From: CAIXZV01 sp037446495
Lineage (GTDB): Bacteria; Chloroflexota; Limnocylindria; Limnocylindrales; CSP1-4
Length of the DNA stretch: 20,715 bases
Direction of reading: 5' to 3'
Assembly: GCA_037446495.1 (NCBI GenBank)
Contig: JBBIIL010000051.1
Coordinates: 1 to 20,715, forward strand
Part shown: piece by piece, positions 20,194-20,715 of the stretch
How the letters are laid out: each line of letters starts with the position of its first letter
Numbering within the stretch: the stretch's first letter is position 1
The notes under the pieces: generated by a model
Databases searched by the model: none
What the model saw: only the letters and a program-made list of their open reading frames with translations
What the model was told of the DNA's origin: nothing
Program-made: the position numbers and the translations under genes

Positions 20194-20212
20194 TGCTGGC
20201 AGATGCTAAGCG
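20184..20212. promoter_or_regulatory. Palindromic operator over the vapB start and -10 box
   Basis: CGCTTAGCAT (20184-20193) and ATGCTAAGCG (20203-20212) are perfect 10-bp arms with a 9-bp spacer. Half-site centres are 19 bp apart, nearly two turns. One arm contains the vapB ATG; the other contains the TAGCAT box (20208-20203, minus strand). This fits autorepression by VapB or VapBC. Confidence 0.7.
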
Positions 20213-20283
20213 CAACGGTCCCATCCGTCAACGCCACGGGGTTCGTCGCGGCGGCGATCGGGGGCAGGCAGCCGCCCGCGGGT

Positions 20284-20715
20284 CTACTGGGGCCAGGCCA
20301 GCACCATGATCCGGAGCTCGGTCATGTCCTCGATGGCCCAGCGCAGGCCCTCGCGGCCCTGCCCGGAGTCCTTCACGCCGCCATAGGGCATGTGGTCGAT
20401 CCGGTAGGAGGGGATGTCGTTGATGATCACCCCGCCCACCTCGAGCTCGTTGAACGCCTTCCAGGCGTCGCCGATGTCGGAGGTGAACACGCCGGTCTGG
20501 AGCCCGAAGTCCGAGTCGTTGACGCGGCGGATCGCCTCGTCCATGGTGCTGAACTTGAAGGCGACCACGAGCGGCGCGAACGCCTCGGACGAGCAGACGC
20601 GGGCCGCCAGGGGCACGTCGGTCATGACGGTCGGCGGGAAGTAGGTGCCCCGCGCCTTGCCGCCCAGCAGCAGCGTGCCGCCCATGGCCACGGCTTCGTC
20701 CACCCAGTCCTGGGT
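20284..20715 (-). CDS. NAD(P)-dependent aldehyde dehydrogenase, C-terminal part only
   Basis: The last 143 residues are present; the N-terminal part, including the NAD-binding motif and catalytic cysteine, lies beyond the right edge. Visible motifs are EAVAMGGTLLLGG, FPPTVMTDVP, the EAFAPL segment (the conserved EEIFGP-like motif), the NDSDFGLQTGVF segment and the C-terminal HMPYGGVKDSGQGREG. The SYRIDHMPYGG form resembles lactaldehyde/glyceraldehyde-3-phosphate dehydrogenase-like members of the superfamily, but the substrate cannot be set from this part. The 71-bp gap to the vapB operator shows no further gene. Confidence 0.92.
   Translation of the reverse strand, partial: TQDWVDEAVAMGGTLLLGGKARGTYFPPTVMTDVPLAARVCSSEAFAPLVVAFKFSTMDEAIRRVNDSDFGLQTGVFTSDIGDAWKAFNELEVGGVIINDIPSYRIDHMPYGGVKDSGQGREGLRWAIEDMTELRIMVLAWPQ

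Noticed and set aside
1..20715. Insertion sequences, transposases, integrases or att sites
   Set aside because: No transposase or integrase motif and no terminal inverted repeats with target duplications were seen; the repeats at 7900-8330 are not linked to any such gene.

Overview
The window is about 20.7 kb of very GC-rich bacterial DNA, probably a metagenome scaffold because it contains a run of exactly 100 N. GC content, alanine/arginine-rich proteins, frequent GTG starts, a MetF protein carrying a MetV-type C-terminal domain, non-pyrrolysine MttB proteins and apparently leaderless genes would fit a Chloroflexota lineage (Limnocylindria-like), or less likely an Actinomycetota. That placement is inference; no rRNA or marker gene is present.

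Region 1 (1-7896) is a divergent one-carbon island. Leftward from 3872: a ferredoxin/ASKHA protein of the corrinoid-reactivating type, a MetF-MetV fusion, and a pterin-binding methyltransferase that runs off the left edge. Rightward from 4280: a corrinoid protein and two MttB-family methyltransferases, the second interrupted by the N gap. Together they form a corrinoid methyl-transfer pathway: MttB moves a methyl group from a methylated amine to the corrinoid protein, the pterin-binding enzyme passes it to tetrahydrofolate, MetF interconverts methyl- and methylene-tetrahydrofolate, and the ASKHA protein repairs oxidised cobalamin.

Region 2 (7897-9135) is a 489-bp non-coding stretch rich in repeats, including three copies of a 19-bp palindrome, ahead of an HTH protein with an uncharacterised C-terminal domain that may have a nuclease-like fold. 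Region 3 (9147-13565, leftward) holds an Lrp/AsnC regulator, tyrosine phenol-lyase, a 14-TM-type MFS transporter and an enoyl-CoA hydratase overlapping the transporter by ATGA. Region 4 (13718-15145) is a divergent pair: a trypsin/PDZ protease without a signal peptide, and an HxlR regulator with a zinc ribbon. Region 5 (15194-18467, leftward) has an 8-TM membrane protein, a MoaD-MoaE fusion and an orphan, divergent protein like the lysine 5,6-aminomutase alpha subunit. Region 6 (18596-20715) has a metallo-beta-lactamase-fold hydrolase, a VapB/VapC toxin-antitoxin pair with a palindromic operator over the antitoxin start, an unexplained in-frame open stretch after vapC, and the C-terminal part of an aldehyde dehydrogenase.

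A pattern across the window: many genes at the head of a transcription unit have no Shine-Dalgarno sequence but have a TANNNT-like box 6-9 nt before the start codon, whereas genes inside operons have GGAG-type ribosome sites. This suggests leaderless transcription of many first genes.
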